NCBI RefSeq assembly: GCF_900114065.1
Contig: NZ_FORS01000007.1
Location: 62,001 to 126,000 of the forward strand
Direction: 5' to 3'
From: Stutzerimonas kunmingensis
Lineage (GTDB): Bacteria > Pseudomonadota > Gammaproteobacteria > Pseudomonadales > Pseudomonadaceae
DNA: 64,000 nt
Shown in pieces: positions 9,500 to 17,525 of this stretch (positions are counted from its first letter, which is position 1; every line of letters starts with the position of its first letter). The notes beneath the pieces are model-generated. The model was not told where the DNA came from, made no database searches, and saw nothing but the letters and a program-made list of their open reading frames with translations. The translations under genes and the position numbers were made by a program.

Positions 9500-10735
9500 A
9501 TGAACATCCTCAACGCCCGCCTGCGCGGCCGCAGCGGCCTGTACCGCATCGAACTGGACGGCGCGCGGATTGCCGCCATCAGCTCGCAACAGGCACCAGC
9601 CGAAGCCAACGAGGGCGATATCGACGCCGCCAGCAATCTGGTGGTGCCGCCCTTCATCGAGCCGCACATCCACCTCGACGCCACGCTGACCGCCGGTCAG
9701 CCGGCCTGGAACATGAGCGGCACGCTGTTCGAGGGCATCGAGCGCTGGGGCGAGCGCAAGGCGCTGGTGACCCACGAGGACACCAAGGCACGGGCGAAGA
9801 AGACCATCGACATGCTGGTCGACCACGGCATCCAGCATGTGCGCACCCACGTCGACGTCACCGACCCGACGCTGTCGGCGCTGAAATCGATGATCGAGGT
9901 GCGCGAGGAAACCCGCCACCTGATCGACCTGCAGATCGTCGCCTTCCCACAGGAGGGCATCGAGTCGTTCAAGGGCGGTCGCGAGTTGATGACCGAGGCG
10001 ATCGCCATGGGCGCCGATGTGGTCGGCGGCATTCCGCACTTTGAGAACACCCGCGACCAGGGCGTCAGCTCGATCAAGTTCCTCATGGACCTGGCCGAGC
10101 GCAGCGGCTGTTTGGTGGACGTGCACTGCGACGAAACCGACGACCCACAGTCACGCTTTCTCGAAGTGCTCGCCGAGGAGGCGCGGGTGCGCGAGATGGG
10201 CGAACGCGTCACCGCCAGCCACACCACGGCGATGGGCTCTTACGACAACGCCTACTGCTCCAAGCTGTTCCGTCTGCTCAAGCTGTCGAAGATCAACTTC
10301 GTTTCCTGCCCGACCGAGAGCATCCACCTGCAAGGCCGCTTCGATACCTATCCCAAGCGCCGCGGCCTGACCCGTGTGGCCGAGATCGACCGCGCCGGGA
10401 TGAACGTCTGCTTCGGTCAGGACTCCATCGTCGACCCCTGGTATCCGCTGGGCAACGGCAACATCCTGCGCATCCTCGAAGCCGGGCTGCACATCTGTCA
10501 CATGCTCGGCTACGAGGACCTGCAGCGCGGCCTGGACCTGATCACCGACAACAGCGCACGGACGCTGAACCTGGGCGAGCGCTACGGACTGGAAGTGGGG
10601 CGCCCGGCCAACCTGCTGGTGCTGTCGGCGCCGGACGACTACGAGATGCTGCGCACCCAGGGCCATGCCCTGCTTTCGGTGCGCAATGGCGAAGTACTGA
10701 TGCGCCGCACGCCGGCGCAGATCCAGCGTTACTGA
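9500..10735 (+). CDS. codA: Cytosine deaminase
   Basis: The 411-residue amidohydrolase converts cytosine to uracil and ammonia. Metal-binding motifs are visible: HIHLD near residue 56 (with the usual following LTAGQP), HCDETDDPQS, a later SHTTAMGSYD histidine, and the catalytic Asp in FGQDSIVDPW. The ATG at 9500 has a good AAGGAG ribosome site. It forms an operon with codB. Its last 7 bases overlap the 3' end of the convergent cytochrome gene, so the two stops interlock. Confidence 0.96.
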   Translation: MNILNARLRGRSGLYRIELDGARIAAISSQQAPAEANEGDIDAASNLVVPPFIEPHIHLDATLTAGQPAWNMSGTLFEGIERWGERKALVTHEDTKARAKKTIDMLVDHGIQHVRTHVDVTDPTLSALKSMIEVREETRHLIDLQIVAFPQEGIESFKGGRELMTEAIAMGADVVGGIPHFENTRDQGVSSIKFLMDLAERSGCLVDVHCDETDDPQSRFLEVLAEEARVREMGERVTASHTTAMGSYDNAYCSKLFRLLKLSKINFVSCPTESIHLQGRFDTYPKRRGLTRVAEIDRAGMNVCFGQDSIVDPWYPLGNGNILRILEAGLHICHMLGYEDLQRGLDLITDNSARTLNLGERYGLEVGRPANLLVLSAPDDYEMLRTQGHALLSVRNGEVLMRRTPAQIQRY

Positions 10736-11415
10736 GCGGCGGCTGTAACGTTGCGCAAACGGTTGATGTTGGCCATCTCCTCGGCCGGTGTCAGCTTCAG
10801 CTGCGAGAGATAGGCCGCCAGCGCCTCCACGTCTGTCGCGGAAAGCTGCGCGGCGACGCCAATCATCACCGAACCTGCGCGGCTGGGATCGTTCTCGCGG
10901 AAACGCGTCAATGCCTTACGGATGTACTCGTCCGGCTGTCCGGCCAGCCGCGGCATGGTCTCCATGCCCTCCGCATGCGCGCCATGGCAGCCGGTGCAGG
11001 TGGTCTGGAAGATCTTCTCGCCGGTATTGCGCAAGGCTGCATCCGTCGCACCTTCCGGCGGATTGACCTTCTGCTGGCTGAAGAACACCGCGATGTTCAC
11101 CCGCTCCTCCATGCTGAGGTTCTGCGCCAGCTTGGACATGACAAAGTCGGTGCGCTCGCCGCTGGCGAACTTCTCGAAGGCGTGGAACAGGTATCGCGGA
11201 TTCTGCCCGGCAAGATTGGGAATGTGCTTGCGCTTGCTGTTGCCGGTTTCGCCGTGGCAATAGGAACAGAACACGGCGCGTTCCTGACCGGCCAGGCTGG
11301 CCTGCTCGCGCCGTTGCTCATCGGCCATGACGTAGTTGAAGCGCTCGACGACCGCCTCGCTGGCATGAGTCAGCGGAACGAAGCAGGCGAGCAGGGCAAG
11401 AGCGAGCGTACGCAT
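10729..11415 (-). CDS. Dihaem c-type cytochrome (cytochrome c4-like)
   Basis: The 228-residue protein has a signal peptide (MRTLALALLACFVPLTHA) and two haem c attachment sites, CSYCH (residues 50-54) and CTGCH (140-144). Each is followed by a PxLAGQ segment and candidate Met ligands, the pattern of cytochrome c4 and related periplasmic electron carriers. It would be matured in the periplasm and pass electrons to a terminal oxidase or an unidentified oxidase partner. No dehydrogenase or oxidase gene is adjacent; it is convergent with codA. Confidence 0.85.
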   Translation of the reverse strand: MRTLALALLACFVPLTHASEAVVERFNYVMADEQRREQASLAGQERAVFCSYCHGETGNSKRKHIPNLAGQNPRYLFHAFEKFASGERTDFVMSKLAQNLSMEERVNIAVFFSQQKVNPPEGATDAALRNTGEKIFQTTCTGCHGAHAEGMETMPRLAGQPDEYIRKALTRFRENDPSRAGSVMIGVAAQLSATDVEALAAYLSQLKLTPAEEMANINRLRNVTAAAQ

Positions 11416-11442
11416 GAGGAGGCATCCGTTACTGAAGTAGTT

Positions 11443-11566
11443 AGTGGACTGTTTGGGTTCAGTTGGTCAATTTCGGCGCCCATGGCCCCGATACTGTGTC
11501 GCAGCGCCTAGTCTCGGAGCCCTGTTCATCCGAACTTGCCTCGACCCACTCACCGCACAGGCCATT
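11443..11566 (-). mobile_element. MITE-like repeat, copy 2 (124 bp, inverted relative to copy 1)
   Basis: This stretch upstream of the cytochrome gene is the reverse complement of the element at 292-451. Ends read AGTGGACTG and CAGGCCATT, diverged versions of the 9-base terminal repeats of copy 1. It lacks the 34-base internal hairpin block of copy 1, joining GCGCTGCGAC almost directly to CAGTATCGGG. It lies 28 bases before the cytochrome start codon, so it may separate that gene from its promoter or supply one. Confidence 0.7.
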
Positions 11567-11590
11567 AGGATTTTTTGGGCATCCGACTAT

Positions 11591-11735
11591 AAAAAGCGCC
11601 AGGCCAGCGGACCCCGGCACAGGTCAACAAAAGTGCTGTTGTGCGAGGCGTCGGCGCCATCCGTGAGCCGCGTCACACGTCGCCGCCGGACGTGAGGACA
11701 GGAACATGACACTCATGCCGTAGCTGGCGCTTTTT
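11591..11735. repeat. Long-range perfect 12-bp inverted repeat in the cytochrome-thioesterase gap
   Basis: AAAAAGCGCCAG (11591-11602) is perfectly complementary to CTGGCGCTTTTT (11724-11735), with 121 bases between. The gap from 11416 to 11874 holds no credible gene; it contains MITE copy 2 and this structure. The closing stem ending in five T residues could be the 5'/3' stem of a small RNA with its terminator, or the ends of another short mobile repeat. Nothing in the sequence decides between these. Confidence 0.4.
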
Positions 11736-11874
11736 CCGCCAAATGACAGAAGTGCGCGCCTTTGCCGCATTGACGATAGAAAAAATCGATGAAGCGTTTT
11801 GCTGGAAACGCCAGACAGGAAGGAGGCATTCGACTAAAGTAGCAACCCTTCACCACCGAGGAGCCGTAACCCCC

Positions 11875-12378
11875 ATGCTAGATGGACATGCAGAGCTGAC
11901 CATGACCGTGCTGATGACGCCGGACAAAGCCAATTTTTCCGGCAACGTACATGGCGGCACGCTGCTCAAGTATCTCGACGAGGTCGCCTACGCCTGCGCC
12001 AGCCGCTACGCCGGGCAGTACGTCGTCACCCTCTCGGTGGATCAGGTGGTGTTCCGCCAGCCGGTGCATGTTGGCGAACTGGTCACCTTCCTCGCCTCGG
12101 TCAACTACACCGGCACCACTTCGATGGAGATCGGCATCAAGGTCGTCACCGAAGACATTCGCGAGAAGACCGTGCGCCATACCAACAGCTGCTTCTTCAC
12201 CATGGTCGCCCTCGGCGAAGACGGCAAACCGGTAGCGGTACCGCCGCTCAACCCGAAGACACCTGAACAGCAGCGTCGTTTCGCCCAGGCCTACCAGCGC
12301 CGCGAAATACGCCGCGAACTGGAACATCGCTACAGCGAGCTACGCGCTGGCAACGAGCGCCTCACCGCCGTGAAGTAA
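11875..12378 (+). CDS. Acyl-CoA thioesterase (hotdog fold, YciA/BACH type)
   Basis: The 167-residue protein has the hotdog-domain thioesterase pattern: an N-terminal strand (ELTMTVLMTPDKANFSGNVH), the helix GGTLLKYLDEVAYACASRYA with the conserved catalytic-region Asp, and C-terminal strands ending SCFFTMVA. It hydrolyses acyl-CoA in the cytoplasm. The ATG at 11875 is chosen because homology begins with MLDGHAELTMTV; the open frame extends another 44 codons upstream without family likeness. A basic, glutamate-rich tail follows the fold. It is monocistronic as far as can be seen. Confidence 0.88.
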   Translation: MLDGHAELTMTVLMTPDKANFSGNVHGGTLLKYLDEVAYACASRYAGQYVVTLSVDQVVFRQPVHVGELVTFLASVNYTGTTSMEIGIKVVTEDIREKTVRHTNSCFFTMVALGEDGKPVAVPPLNPKTPEQQRRFAQAYQRREIRRELEHRYSELRAGNERLTAVK

Positions 12379-12497
12379 GCGCTACTCCGTGAAACCACGT
12401 GGAATCCGGCCAGCCTGGATTCCACGGCGGCCCCAAATTTGTAACAAAACCTTATACAATGCACGGCTTTCCGCATCCCGCCCCCTGAGGATCTGCC

Positions 12498-12842
12498 GTG
12501 AGCTCGCTGCCACCCTGCCCCAAATGCAACTCCGAATACACCTACGAAGACGGCCAGATGCTGGTCTGCCCCGAGTGCGCCCATGAGTGGTCCGCCACCG
12601 ACGGCGCGGCTGCCGCGAGCGAAAGCGACAAGGTGATCAAGGACTCGGTAGGCAACACGCTGCAGGATGGCGACACCATCACGGTAATCAAGGACCTCAA
12701 GGTCAAGGGCTCGTCGCTGGTGGTCAAGGTCGGCACCAAGGTGAAGAACATCCGCCTGGTCGACGGCGACCACGATATCGACTGCAAGATCGACGGCATC
12801 GGCGCGATGAAGCTGAAGTCCGAGTTCGTCAGAAAAGTCTGA
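12498..12842 (+). CDS. yjdM: Zinc-ribbon protein of the YjdM/PhnA family
   Basis: The 114-residue protein has an N-terminal zinc ribbon (CPKC at residues 8-11, then CPEC about 16 residues later) and the C-terminal SH3-like PhnA domain ([17 protein letters not shown], then [19 protein letters not shown]). Despite the PhnA name, this family is not needed for phosphonoacetate hydrolysis and its role is unknown. The start is a GTG at 12498, giving the usual [19 protein letters not shown]-terminus. A strong terminator follows directly. Confidence 0.92.
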   Translation: MSSLPPCPKCNSEYTYEDGQMLVCPECAHEWSATDGAAAASESDKVIKDSVGNTLQDGDTITVIKDLKVKGSSLVVKVGTKVKNIRLVDGDHDIDCKIDGIGAMKLKSEFVRKV

Positions 12843-12859
12843 GCCGCGATGCTCGTCCG

Positions 12860-12883
12860 AAAGCCCGGCATTCGCCGGGCTTT
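12860..12883. terminator. Bidirectional terminator between yjdM and the DUF1294 gene
   Basis: AAAGCCCGGC (12860-12869) pairs with GCCGGGCTTT (12874-12883) around an ATTC loop, a perfect 10-bp stem. The outer A/T tracts allow it to act in both directions between two convergent genes. Confidence 0.8.
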
Positions 12884-12889
12884 CGCGTT

Positions 12890-13618
12890 TCAGAGCAGCC
12901 GCAACAGCCAGTCCAGCCGCTCGCGGGTAAAGCCGCTACCAACGAACAGCAGATCGATCCAGAACGCCTGGTGCAGCACCACGATCAGCCAGAACGCCAG
13001 CTGATAGTTCAGCTTGCGGGTCTTGTGGCGAAAGACCTGCTGCGCCACGAGCGCACCCGGCCAGCCGCCGACCAGCTCGAAGAAATGCAGTGTGGTTTCC
13101 GGTGTGCGCCAGCGATCCTTCAGCGCGCTGTGCTTGTCGCGCCAGTAGAGGACGAAGGTCAGCAGGCTGGCGACGGCATAGATCGCCAACGGCAACACCG
13201 CACCGAGGCGCAGGAGGCTACCCGCCAACGGCAGCAGACAGAGCAGCCCGAACAGCACCAGCTTGATGGGAAGCTGCTGGATGTTGCCGGCGACCAACTG
13301 GCGAGCAGGCTTGCCAGCGGCCCGCGCCGTCGCGCGCGGACGGGCCTGTTGCTCGGCCGGCTTGCGCTGACTGCCCGGGCGCTGGCGAATCGCTGGCTGG
13401 TCCAGCGTCAGCGGCGCATCCAGCCGCAGATGCTCGGCACGTAGCCGGCCCTGGGGATCGCGCCCCGACACGTAGAGCACACGATCACCAACCAGCGGCC
13501 GACGCTCACCATGCACGGCCGAGATATGCGCGAAGACATCCTCACCGCCCTGCTCCGGGCGAATGAAGCCGAAGCCCTTCTGGTCGTTCCAGCTTTTCAG
13601 CGTGCCTCGCTGTTCCAT
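12890..13618 (-). CDS. Cold-shock domain plus DUF1294 membrane protein
   Basis: The 242-residue protein fuses an N-terminal cold-shock-like nucleic-acid-binding domain ([18 protein letters not shown] and DVFAHISAV, carrying RNP-type aromatic residues) to a C-terminal DUF1294 domain with three or four hydrophobic segments. The conserved [19 protein letters not shown] motif of DUF1294 is present. A membrane-tethered RNA- or DNA-binding role is an inference; no function is established. The ATG at 13618 is preferred over a TTG three codons upstream. It is convergent with yjdM and divergent from the NYN gene. Confidence 0.87.
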   Translation of the reverse strand: MEQRGTLKSWNDQKGFGFIRPEQGGEDVFAHISAVHGERRPLVGDRVLYVSGRDPQGRLRAEHLRLDAPLTLDQPAIRQRPGSQRKPAEQQARPRATARAAGKPARQLVAGNIQQLPIKLVLFGLLCLLPLAGSLLRLGAVLPLAIYAVASLLTFVLYWRDKHSALKDRWRTPETTLHFFELVGGWPGALVAQQVFRHKTRKLNYQLAFWLIVVLHQAFWIDLLFVGSGFTRERLDWLLRLL

Positions 13619-13746
13619 GCACCGCAATCCATGTGATCAAAGCCGCGCATGCTAACCGAGCTCGGCATGCGTTGGCAGCACGCCGCTATGGCCATGGCAC
13701 GGTGGTCGGCGTTATGGTCGGACGATCTCCAGTCCAGGGAAGAAGC

Positions 13747-14577
13747 ATGGCCAGCAAGCCCAACAGTTCGAACAAGCAGAAGCACCTCGCCGTGCTGATC
13801 GACGCCGACAACGCGCCTGCCGCCATCGTCGAAGGGCTGTTCGAGGAGATCGCAAAATACGGCGTCGCCAGCGTCAAGCGCATCTACGGCGACTGGACCA
13901 AACCCAACCTCGGCAGCTGGAAGAAGGTGCTGCTCGACTACTCGATCCAGCCGATCCAGCAGTTCGCCTACACCTCGGGCAAGAACGCCACCGACAGCTC
14001 GCTGATCATCGACGCCATGGACCTGCTCTACACGCGGCGTTTCGACGGCTTCTGCCTGGTTTCCAGCGACAGCGACTTCACTCGTCTGGCCGCACGCATC
14101 CGCGAGGAGGGCCTGACGGTGTACGGCTTTGGCGAACAGAAGACGCCCTCGCCCTTCGTCTCTGCCTGCGACAAGTTCATCTACACCGAAATCCTGCGCG
14201 CCGATGCCGCCAAAACGACATCCGAGCCACCGTCATCCGAAAAGCTCGCCGCAGCCGCGGCTCAGGTGGAAGAGACGAGCAAGCCGCCGAAGGCCGGCGA
14301 CAAGGGCGACACCATCAAATGTCAGCAGGTGCCGGTGGACTTCATCGCCAAGGTGCTCGACGACCTGTCCGAGGAGGACGACTGGATTCAGCTGGGCACT
14401 CTCGGACAGAACATCAGCAAGCTGCGTCCGGCCTTCGATCCGCGGCTGTATGGCTGCAAGAAGCTCAGCGACCTGATCGCCAACCAGCCCAAGCGCTTCG
14501 ACCTGGAATCACGGGGCAGCAGCGCCACCGGCGGCAAGGACCTCTACGTGCGCCTACGCAAACCCGGCAAGCACTGA
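13747..14577 (+). CDS. NYN-domain putative RNase with C-terminal OST-HTH/LOTUS domain
   Basis: The 276-residue protein begins with a NYN (LabA-like, PIN-fold) domain: the acidic metal-binding residues lie in LIDADNAPA, DSSLIIDAMDLLY and LVSSDSDFTRLA. A Lys/Pro/Glu-rich linker around residues 160-195 leads to an OST-HTH/LOTUS domain (DFIAKVLDDLSEEDDWIQLG, then RLYGCKKLSDLI). By family it should be a structure- or RNA-guided endoribonuclease, but its target is unknown. The ATG at 13747 follows a GGGAAGAAGC ribosome region; an upstream extension has no similarity. Confidence 0.88.
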   Translation: MASKPNSSNKQKHLAVLIDADNAPAAIVEGLFEEIAKYGVASVKRIYGDWTKPNLGSWKKVLLDYSIQPIQQFAYTSGKNATDSSLIIDAMDLLYTRRFDGFCLVSSDSDFTRLAARIREEGLTVYGFGEQKTPSPFVSACDKFIYTEILRADAAKTTSEPPSSEKLAAAAAQVEETSKPPKAGDKGDTIKCQQVPVDFIAKVLDDLSEEDDWIQLGTLGQNISKLRPAFDPRLYGCKKLSDLIANQPKRFDLESRGSSATGGKDLYVRLRKPGKH

Positions 14578-14587
14578 GCACCGCCAC

Positions 14588-16021
14588 TCAGCTCGCCTGC
14601 TCGTCCGGCGCATGGCAGCAGACGCGGTCCCGGCCCTCATGCTTGGCGCGGTACAGCGCGGCGTCGGCACGGCGCAGCAGGCTGTCCACCGTGTCCGTCG
14701 CGTTTAGCTCGGCGACACCGGCGCTGAGGGTCTGCGTCTGGCCAGTACTGAAAGACAGCGCCCGCGACTGCTCGCAGAGGCGCTCGGCAAACGTCAGCGC
14801 CTGCCGATCGGTGGTTTCGGGGCACAGCACCAGAAACTCCTCACCACCCCAACGTCCCACCGCGTCACTGCCGCGCAGGCAACCAACCAGTAGATCGGCA
14901 AACTCCTTGAGCACGCGGTCACCCATCTGGTGACCGAACTCGTCGTTGATGGATTTGAAGTGATCGATATCAAGCATGACGATCGACAGCGGCCGGCTGT
15001 AACGCCGTGCCTGCGCCAGCGCTCTGGCGAAACGCCGATCCAGGGCGGCGCGGTTGGCCAGCCCGGTGAGCGGATCAGTCTGCGATTTGACCTGCAGCTG
15101 CTCGTTCAACCGGCGCAGCCGGCCAATCCAGAACAGGCTGGTCAGCATCATCACCGAAAAGACCACCACGATCTGCACGACCAGGCGATAGTCGGTGCCC
15201 GACTCGACGCGAATCGGCGCATGCCTGTTGGCGATCTGGTTAAGCTCCCCCGGGGTGATCGTCGCAATCGCCTTGTTCAGAATGTCGCGCAACACCGGCT
15301 CGCTCTTCAGCACGCCGATGCGAAACTGATTGTCGAGACTCGTCAGTTGCCCGGCGATCTTCAGATTGAACCAGCCTTCGCGGCGAATGGTGTAGGCGGC
15401 CACGGTCAGCGAGCGCACGGTGAGATCGGCCTTGCGCTCGTTCACCAGCGCCAGCGCCTGGGCATCCGTGTCGGTGCTGATGACGCGCAACCGGGGAAAG
15501 TCCCGCCGAACGCTTTCCTCGACGAACGTGCCCGCCGGCAAAGCGACCGTTACGTCTTCGAGCGCGGACAAGTCAGCCACATAGGGATGGTCTTCCCGCG
15601 CGATCACCACATTGGCGTCGGTGAACAGCGGTTGGGTGAAGATCAGCCAGGCATCACGCACCGGCGTCTGGTTGAGGAAGCTGAGCAGCTGGCAGCGGCC
15701 AGCCTGGGAGAACGCCACCGACTGGCCCCAGTCGCTGGTCGCCACGATATCCAGTTGCAGCCCCGCCCGTTGTGCTACCAGCCGCAGCAGGTCGGCGGCG
15801 ATCCCTTCATGCTCCCCGCGGGCATTGAGCATCTCGAACGGCAGCCAGTCCGGGTCGACACAGATGCTGACCGAGCGGTTGCCAGCCAGCCAGTCACGTT
15901 CGGCTGCGTCAAGCTCGAGCGTTACATCGGCGGTTGCCGCTGCACCACCTGCAAATGCCAGCAACGCCAGAAGCAGATACCTAGTCACTTCAGCCACCCT
16001 CGGGAGGAGCGCACGTAACAT
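14588..16021 (-). CDS. Diguanylate cyclase with periplasmic solute-binding sensor domain
   Basis: The protein of about 477 residues has a signal/anchor segment, a periplasmic solute-binding family 3 domain (SICVDPDWLPFEML onward, to about residue 250), one transmembrane helix (VVQIVVVFSVMMLTSLFWIG) and a cytoplasmic GGDEF domain. The active site reads GGEEF, a functional variant, and RGSD lies five residues upstream as a complete I-site for c-di-GMP feedback. It therefore should make c-di-GMP in response to a periplasmic ligand, perhaps an amino acid. The ATG at 16021 is preferred; an in-frame TTG 16 codons upstream is the alternative. It is convergent with the NYN gene. Confidence 0.92.
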   Translation of the reverse strand: MLRALLPRVAEVTRYLLLALLAFAGGAAATADVTLELDAAERDWLAGNRSVSICVDPDWLPFEMLNARGEHEGIAADLLRLVAQRAGLQLDIVATSDWGQSVAFSQAGRCQLLSFLNQTPVRDAWLIFTQPLFTDANVVIAREDHPYVADLSALEDVTVALPAGTFVEESVRRDFPRLRVISTDTDAQALALVNERKADLTVRSLTVAAYTIRREGWFNLKIAGQLTSLDNQFRIGVLKSEPVLRDILNKAIATITPGELNQIANRHAPIRVESGTDYRLVVQIVVVFSVMMLTSLFWIGRLRRLNEQLQVKSQTDPLTGLANRAALDRRFARALAQARRYSRPLSIVMLDIDHFKSINDEFGHQMGDRVLKEFADLLVGCLRGSDAVGRWGGEEFLVLCPETTDRQALTFAERLCEQSRALSFSTGQTQTLSAGVAELNATDTVDSLLRRADAALYRAKHEGRDRVCCHAPDEQAS

Positions 16022-16067
16022 TGGCGACGGCTGCAGTTCAACACGGCGCAAATGGCACGGCAAGATC

Positions 16068-16141
16068 AATCATGGCTTTGAGCCATCACAAATCATGCCA
16101 ACCATTTTTTTGACGCTTCTAATCATTTGCAATCATTGATT
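16068..16141. promoter_or_regulatory. Cluster of four AATCAT words in an AT-rich divergent promoter region
   Basis: AATCAT occurs at 16068, 16091, 16121 and 16131, the last forming AATCA-T-TGATT. The stretch is markedly more AT-rich than its surroundings and lies between the diguanylate cyclase gene and the small secreted protein gene. It could be a regulator-binding cluster; no regulator can be named. Confidence 0.25.
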
Positions 16142-16205
16142 GGCGCAGCGATCGAACCGACCCCCGGTCAGCTCTTCTAAAGGGGACCAAATAGTGGAGG
16201 TTTCA

Positions 16206-16586
16206 ATGAGCAAGCAGCTATTTCTCGCCTGCGGTCTGGCGCTCTGCGCCCCGCTGGCGTTCGCACAAACGCCGCCGCCGGAAGTGGTCACCCACCTCAA
16301 CGGCCTCGATGTTGAGATCAGCCCAATGGGCGTGCCGGCCAAATCCGAGGGGGTCGAAGGCGAGCTGCTTGGCGTGCGGGCGGTGAAGGTGATGAACCGC
16401 ACGGGCGGCCAGATCACCTGCGAGTTCCATGTACCGAACGACGCGCGCTCGGATACCTCAGCGTCGCCGGTTTTCACCGTCGCGCCAAATACCCAGCGCA
16501 CCGAGCGGGTTCCCGGCGACTACTCGCCGGACGAGCCCTACGCGGAGATCACCTGCCGCTCCAGCGACCTGAGCCCAGCGCAATAA
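16206..16586 (+). CDS. Small secreted protein of unknown function
   Basis: The 126-residue product has a clear signal peptide (MSKQLFLACGLALCAPLAFA, cleavage near AFA-QT), leaving a periplasmic domain of about 106 residues. That domain has two cysteines (in QITCEFHV and ITCRSSDL) that could form a disulfide and ends SDLSPAQ. I do not recognise the family; similar small proteins in pseudomonads are annotated only as hypothetical. The start at 16206 has a strong GGAGG at 16196-16200. It is convergent with the ABC transporter operon. Confidence 0.8.
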   Translation: MSKQLFLACGLALCAPLAFAQTPPPEVVTHLNGLDVEISPMGVPAKSEGVEGELLGVRAVKVMNRTGGQITCEFHVPNDARSDTSASPVFTVAPNTQRTERVPGDYSPDEPYAEITCRSSDLSPAQ

Positions 16587-16598
16587 GCGCCGCGGCCT

Positions 16599-17525
16599 TC
16601 AGCGGCGCTCCTCGCGGATAAAGGGAATACCCAGAGCGCCGGGCTGGTTGCCCGCCACGTTCTTGCCGCTGGCGACCCAGATCATCACCGCCAGGGTCAC
16701 GGCGTAAGGCGTCATCAGCACGAAGTACTGCGGCAGGCGCACGCCGGCGGCGGCCAGTTGCGGGATCAGCGCCTCGATGCAGCCGAACAGCAGCGCTCCG
16801 GCCAGGGCCTTCCACGGCGACCAGCGCGCGAAGATCACCAGCGCTACGGCGATCCAACCACGGCCGCCGGTCATGTCGGCGATCCACAGCTTGGTGCTGA
16901 GCACCGAGATATAACCGCCGGCCAGGCCGATCAGCGCGGAACCCGCGAGAATTGCTGCGAGCCGATAACCGAGCACGGAAATCCCTGCTGCATCCGCAGC
17001 CTGCGGGTTCTCCCCGACCGCGCGCATCCGCAGGCCGGTAGTGGTGCGGGTGAGAAACCAGACCACGGCAAGAAAGATCAGCGGCGTCATGAACACCAGC
17101 GGGTTCTGAACAAAGACCTTGCCCAGCAGCGGCAACTCCGACAGCGGCCACAGCTCCACCGCACCCAGCCCCTTGATTGGCTTGTTGGTCCAGTCCAGCA
17201 GCGTGCCGAGCAAGCCGGTCAGGCCCTGGCAGAAAAATACCAAGGCGAGCCCTGCGATCACCTGGTTGATGCGCAGCACCAGCACCATCAGCGCGAACAA
17301 CAGCGACACCACGGCAGCCGCGCCCATCGCCATCAGCAGCGAAGTGCCGTGGCTGCCGAACGCCAGTTGCGCGCCAATCCCGGCCAGGGCGCCCACCAGC
17401 ATCAGCCCTTCGGCGCCCAGCGCCAGGACGCCCGCCCGTTCCGTGAGAATCAGCCCCAGCGCCGCTAGGGCGAAAGGCACGGCGAAGTCCGGTGTGTTGC
17501 CTAGCCAGTTGGCGATCATGTCCAT
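16599..17525 (-). CDS. Nucleoside-type ABC transporter permease (second permease)
   Basis: The 308-residue inner-membrane protein has eight to ten hydrophobic segments and the conserved LTERAGVLALGAEGLMLVGA and GLRMRAVGENPQAADAAGI motifs of the BPD_transp_2 permeases that serve BMP-type nucleoside importers (NupQ/YufQ). Its start overlaps the stop of the other permease (TGATG). It is the last gene of a five- or six-gene minus-strand unit encoding the transporter, a VOC protein and an oxygenase. Confidence 0.9.
   Translation of the reverse strand: MDMIANWLGNTPDFAVPFALAALGLILTERAGVLALGAEGLMLVGALAGIGAQLAFGSHGTSLLMAMGAAAVVSLLFALMVLVLRINQVIAGLALVFFCQGLTGLLGTLLDWTNKPIKGLGAVELWPLSELPLLGKVFVQNPLVFMTPLIFLAVVWFLTRTTTGLRMRAVGENPQAADAAGISVLGYRLAAILAGSALIGLAGGYISVLSTKLWIADMTGGRGWIAVALVIFARWSPWKALAGALLFGCIEALIPQLAAAGVRLPQYFVLMTPYAVTLAVMIWVASGKNVAGNQPGALGIPFIREERR

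Noticed and set aside
11591..11735. Assignment of the intergenic structure as an RsmY/RsmZ-type RNA
   Set aside because: A few GGA words are expected by chance in such DNA, no loop-exposed ANGGAN series is clear, and the neighbours do not match known rsm loci.
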